Below are positions 16,972-17,788 of a stretch of DNA of 17,788 nucleotides, piece after piece. How positions within the stretch are numbered: position 1 is the first letter of the stretch; each line of letters starts with the position of its first letter. The stretch lies in NCBI GenBank assembly GCA_026770615.1, contig MU631563.1, forward strand, positions 49,093-66,880, in the 5' to 3' direction. The stretch comes from Pavlovales sp. CCMP2436. Lineage: Eukaryota; Haptophyta; Pavlovophyceae; Pavlovales. The notes below the pieces were generated by a model that did no database searches, was not told where the DNA came from, and worked only from the letters and a program-made list of their open reading frames with translations. The translations under genes were made by a program, and so were the position numbers.

Positions 16972-17269
16972 ACCGGACGCATGCATTGTCCATCATCTCG
17001 AACGCCTGTTCGATGCCGATATTACAATCGTGTGTGATTTTGTAGCGAGCGACGCGTATTCTAACTTGCTCACGATAGCAAAGGCAACATATGGTTGCGA
17101 CCGTGACCAGGCCGGTTTTCCGCCTGCGGTGATTCATCTCGTCCGCACTCTTTGTTTCTTCACACGACCGGCATACATACGCTTGCGAGTCATTGGACAG
17201 GCCGCATCCGAGGCGAGGGCGGACTTTCATGTCGTAGCGACGAAGAGGAGGGGTCTCGATCGACATCAT
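16970..17269 (-). CDS. Small zinc-finger protein, HNH/endonuclease VII-type N-terminus (99 aa)
   Basis: The sequence YVCRSCEETKSADEMN...TICCLCYREQVRIRVARYKI has a C-x2-C, about 24 residues, C-x2-C pattern. It lies in the context 'C..C...K....(E/F)..... G... C..CYRE..R...RYK'. This is typical of the treble-clef front part of phage-type HNH and endonuclease VII proteins. The catalytic part expected downstream is missing: the frame ends in TAG at 16970, at the edge of the direct repeats, so the gene may be truncated. The start is uncertain. ATGs at 17269 or 17266 fit a promoter-like box (17289-17300), while 17284 is the first in-frame ATG and would lie only 4 nt from that box. Confidence 0.4.
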   Translation of the reverse strand: MMSIETPPLRRYDMKVRPRLGCGLSNDSQAYVCRSCEETKSADEMNHRRRKTGLVTVATICCLCYREQVRIRVARYKITHDCNIGIEQAFEMMDNACVR

Positions 17270-17288
17270 CTGCTTGTTATACATGCCG

Positions 17289-17300
17289 GAGATTATTATT
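17289..17300 (-). promoter_or_regulatory. Possible promoter box of the zinc-finger gene
   Basis: AATAATAATCTC on the minus strand, 10 of 12 identical to GATAAAAATCTC. It lies 19-22 nt upstream of the ATGs at 17269 and 17266. Confidence 0.3.
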
Positions 17301-17313
17301 TCCGTAAAACGCG

Positions 17314-17385
17314 TCCACCGAGACTTTGGGCTCCACCGAGACTTTGGGCTCCACCGAGACTTTGGGCTCCACCGGGACTTTGGGC
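17314..17385. repeat. Four tandem 18-bp repeats (TCCACCGAGACTTTGGGC)
   Basis: Units begin at 17314, 17332, 17350 and 17368. The last has GGG in place of GAG. They lie upstream of the zinc-finger gene. The 18-bp unit preserves frame in all directions, but there is no independent sign that it is translated. Confidence 0.9.
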
Positions 17386-17499
17386 TTAAGGCTGTTTGTG
17401 TCGAGAGTTTCTTTAACTGCCTACCCCCTCTCCCCCACCCCGGTCATCGTCAGTCCGCATAGTCTCCGTCGTCCGCATAGGTCTTCGTCGCGTCCGCCC

Positions 17500-17553
17500 G
17501 TCGTCACGCATGCCACGCCATACCACGTCGTCACGCATGCCACGCCATACCAC
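17500..17553. repeat. Two perfect 27-bp tandem repeats
   Basis: The unit starts GTCGTCACGCATGCC and ends ATACCAC, at 17500-17526 and 17527-17553. The second copy runs into CCATACCACAACATA (17545-17559), the inverted counterpart of the left-end TATGTTGCGGTATGG motif. Confidence 0.85.
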
Positions 17554-17590
17554 AACATAGTTCCGCGTCGCGTCGTCGCGTCGTCGCGCC

Positions 17591-17695
17591 CGGACCCAGC
17601 CATTCCCGATTTTCTGCGGACCCAGCCATTCCCGAATTTCCGCGGACCCAGCCATTCTCGATTTTCCGCGGACCCAGCCATTCCCGATTTTTTAG
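17591..17695. repeat. Four tandem 26-bp subterminal repeats (right end)
   Basis: Units begin CGGACCCAGCCATTCCCGAT at 17591, 17617, 17643 and 17669, with few substitutions. Their reverse complement (AATCGGGAATGGCTGGGTCCG) matches the units at 553-623 near the left end. They are therefore candidate subterminal parts of a diverged terminal inverted repeat. No gene is seen from 17386 to 17788. Confidence 0.8.
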
Positions 17696-17700
17696 AGGCC

Positions 17701-17725
17701 CGCGAAGCCAAACTCGTGCTTCGCG
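17701..17725. other. 8-bp perfect hairpin next to the right subterminal repeats
   Basis: CGCGAAGC, loop CAAACTCGT, GCTTCGCG. It lies directly outside the 26-bp repeat array. It could mark the element edge or be a chance GC-rich palindrome. Confidence 0.5.
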
Positions 17726-17788
17726 AGCGGCGGGACACCTATTAATCGAATTGCTTCGTTGGATCCACCGGCCGCCACCAGCCGCCAC

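Noticed and set aside
17314..17385. CRISPR array
   Set aside because: The 18-bp units are directly adjacent with no spacers; it is a plain tandem repeat.

Overview
The window reads as an almost complete but damaged polinton-like / adintovirus-like DNA virus (small dsDNA virus with a double-jelly-roll capsid) of about 17 kb. It most likely sits in, or next to, the genome of a GC-rich unicellular eukaryote. The assignment rests on a capsid set (major capsid protein, penton-like protein, small amphipathic Gly/Ala-rich protein), an A32/FtsK-HerA-type packaging ATPase, a GIY-YIG nuclease, a class 3 lipase, and receptor-binding-type proteins with a discoidin-like domain. No host gene, tRNA, rRNA or CRISPR was seen.

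Layout. Positions 1-718: non-coding flank with a 344-bp foldback (99-442) and left subterminal repeats (511-664). 719-1402 (+): GIY-YIG nuclease. 1403-2006: low-complexity spacer. 2007-4473 (-): capsid block in the order penton-like, pVI-like, major capsid protein. 4625-7350 (+): coiled-coil protein, packaging ATPase, proline-rich protein. 7399-12041 (+): two tandem paralogous spike/fibre-like genes, the first split by a 191-bp MITE-like insert. 12113-12969 (+): lipase. 12972-13358 (-): small unknown gene. 13345-14839 (-): superfamily 1 helicase fused to a nuclease-like tail and lacking its Walker A end. 14836-16761 (-): 641-codon unknown gene. About 16970-17269 (-): small zinc-finger protein. 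17314-17725: tandem repeats, the last of which resemble the left subterminal repeats in inverted orientation.

State of the element. Six in-frame UAA/UAG codons interrupt reading frames that otherwise stay open. Single-base frameshifts occur in the capsid, proline-rich, lipase and helicase genes. The helicase is 5'-truncated. No DNA polymerase, primase, integrase or capsid protease was recognised. The simplest reading is an endogenous, decaying provirus; long-read indel errors or unusual decoding of UAR codons are alternatives that can be tested.

How the genes work together. Capsid proteins and ATPase would build and fill the particle, the fibre-like proteins would bind the host surface, and the lipase could breach a membrane during entry. 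A 12-base box (GATAAAAATCTC and variants) lies 25 nt before the start codons of two minus-strand genes and at similar distances before others, and looks like a shared virus promoter.
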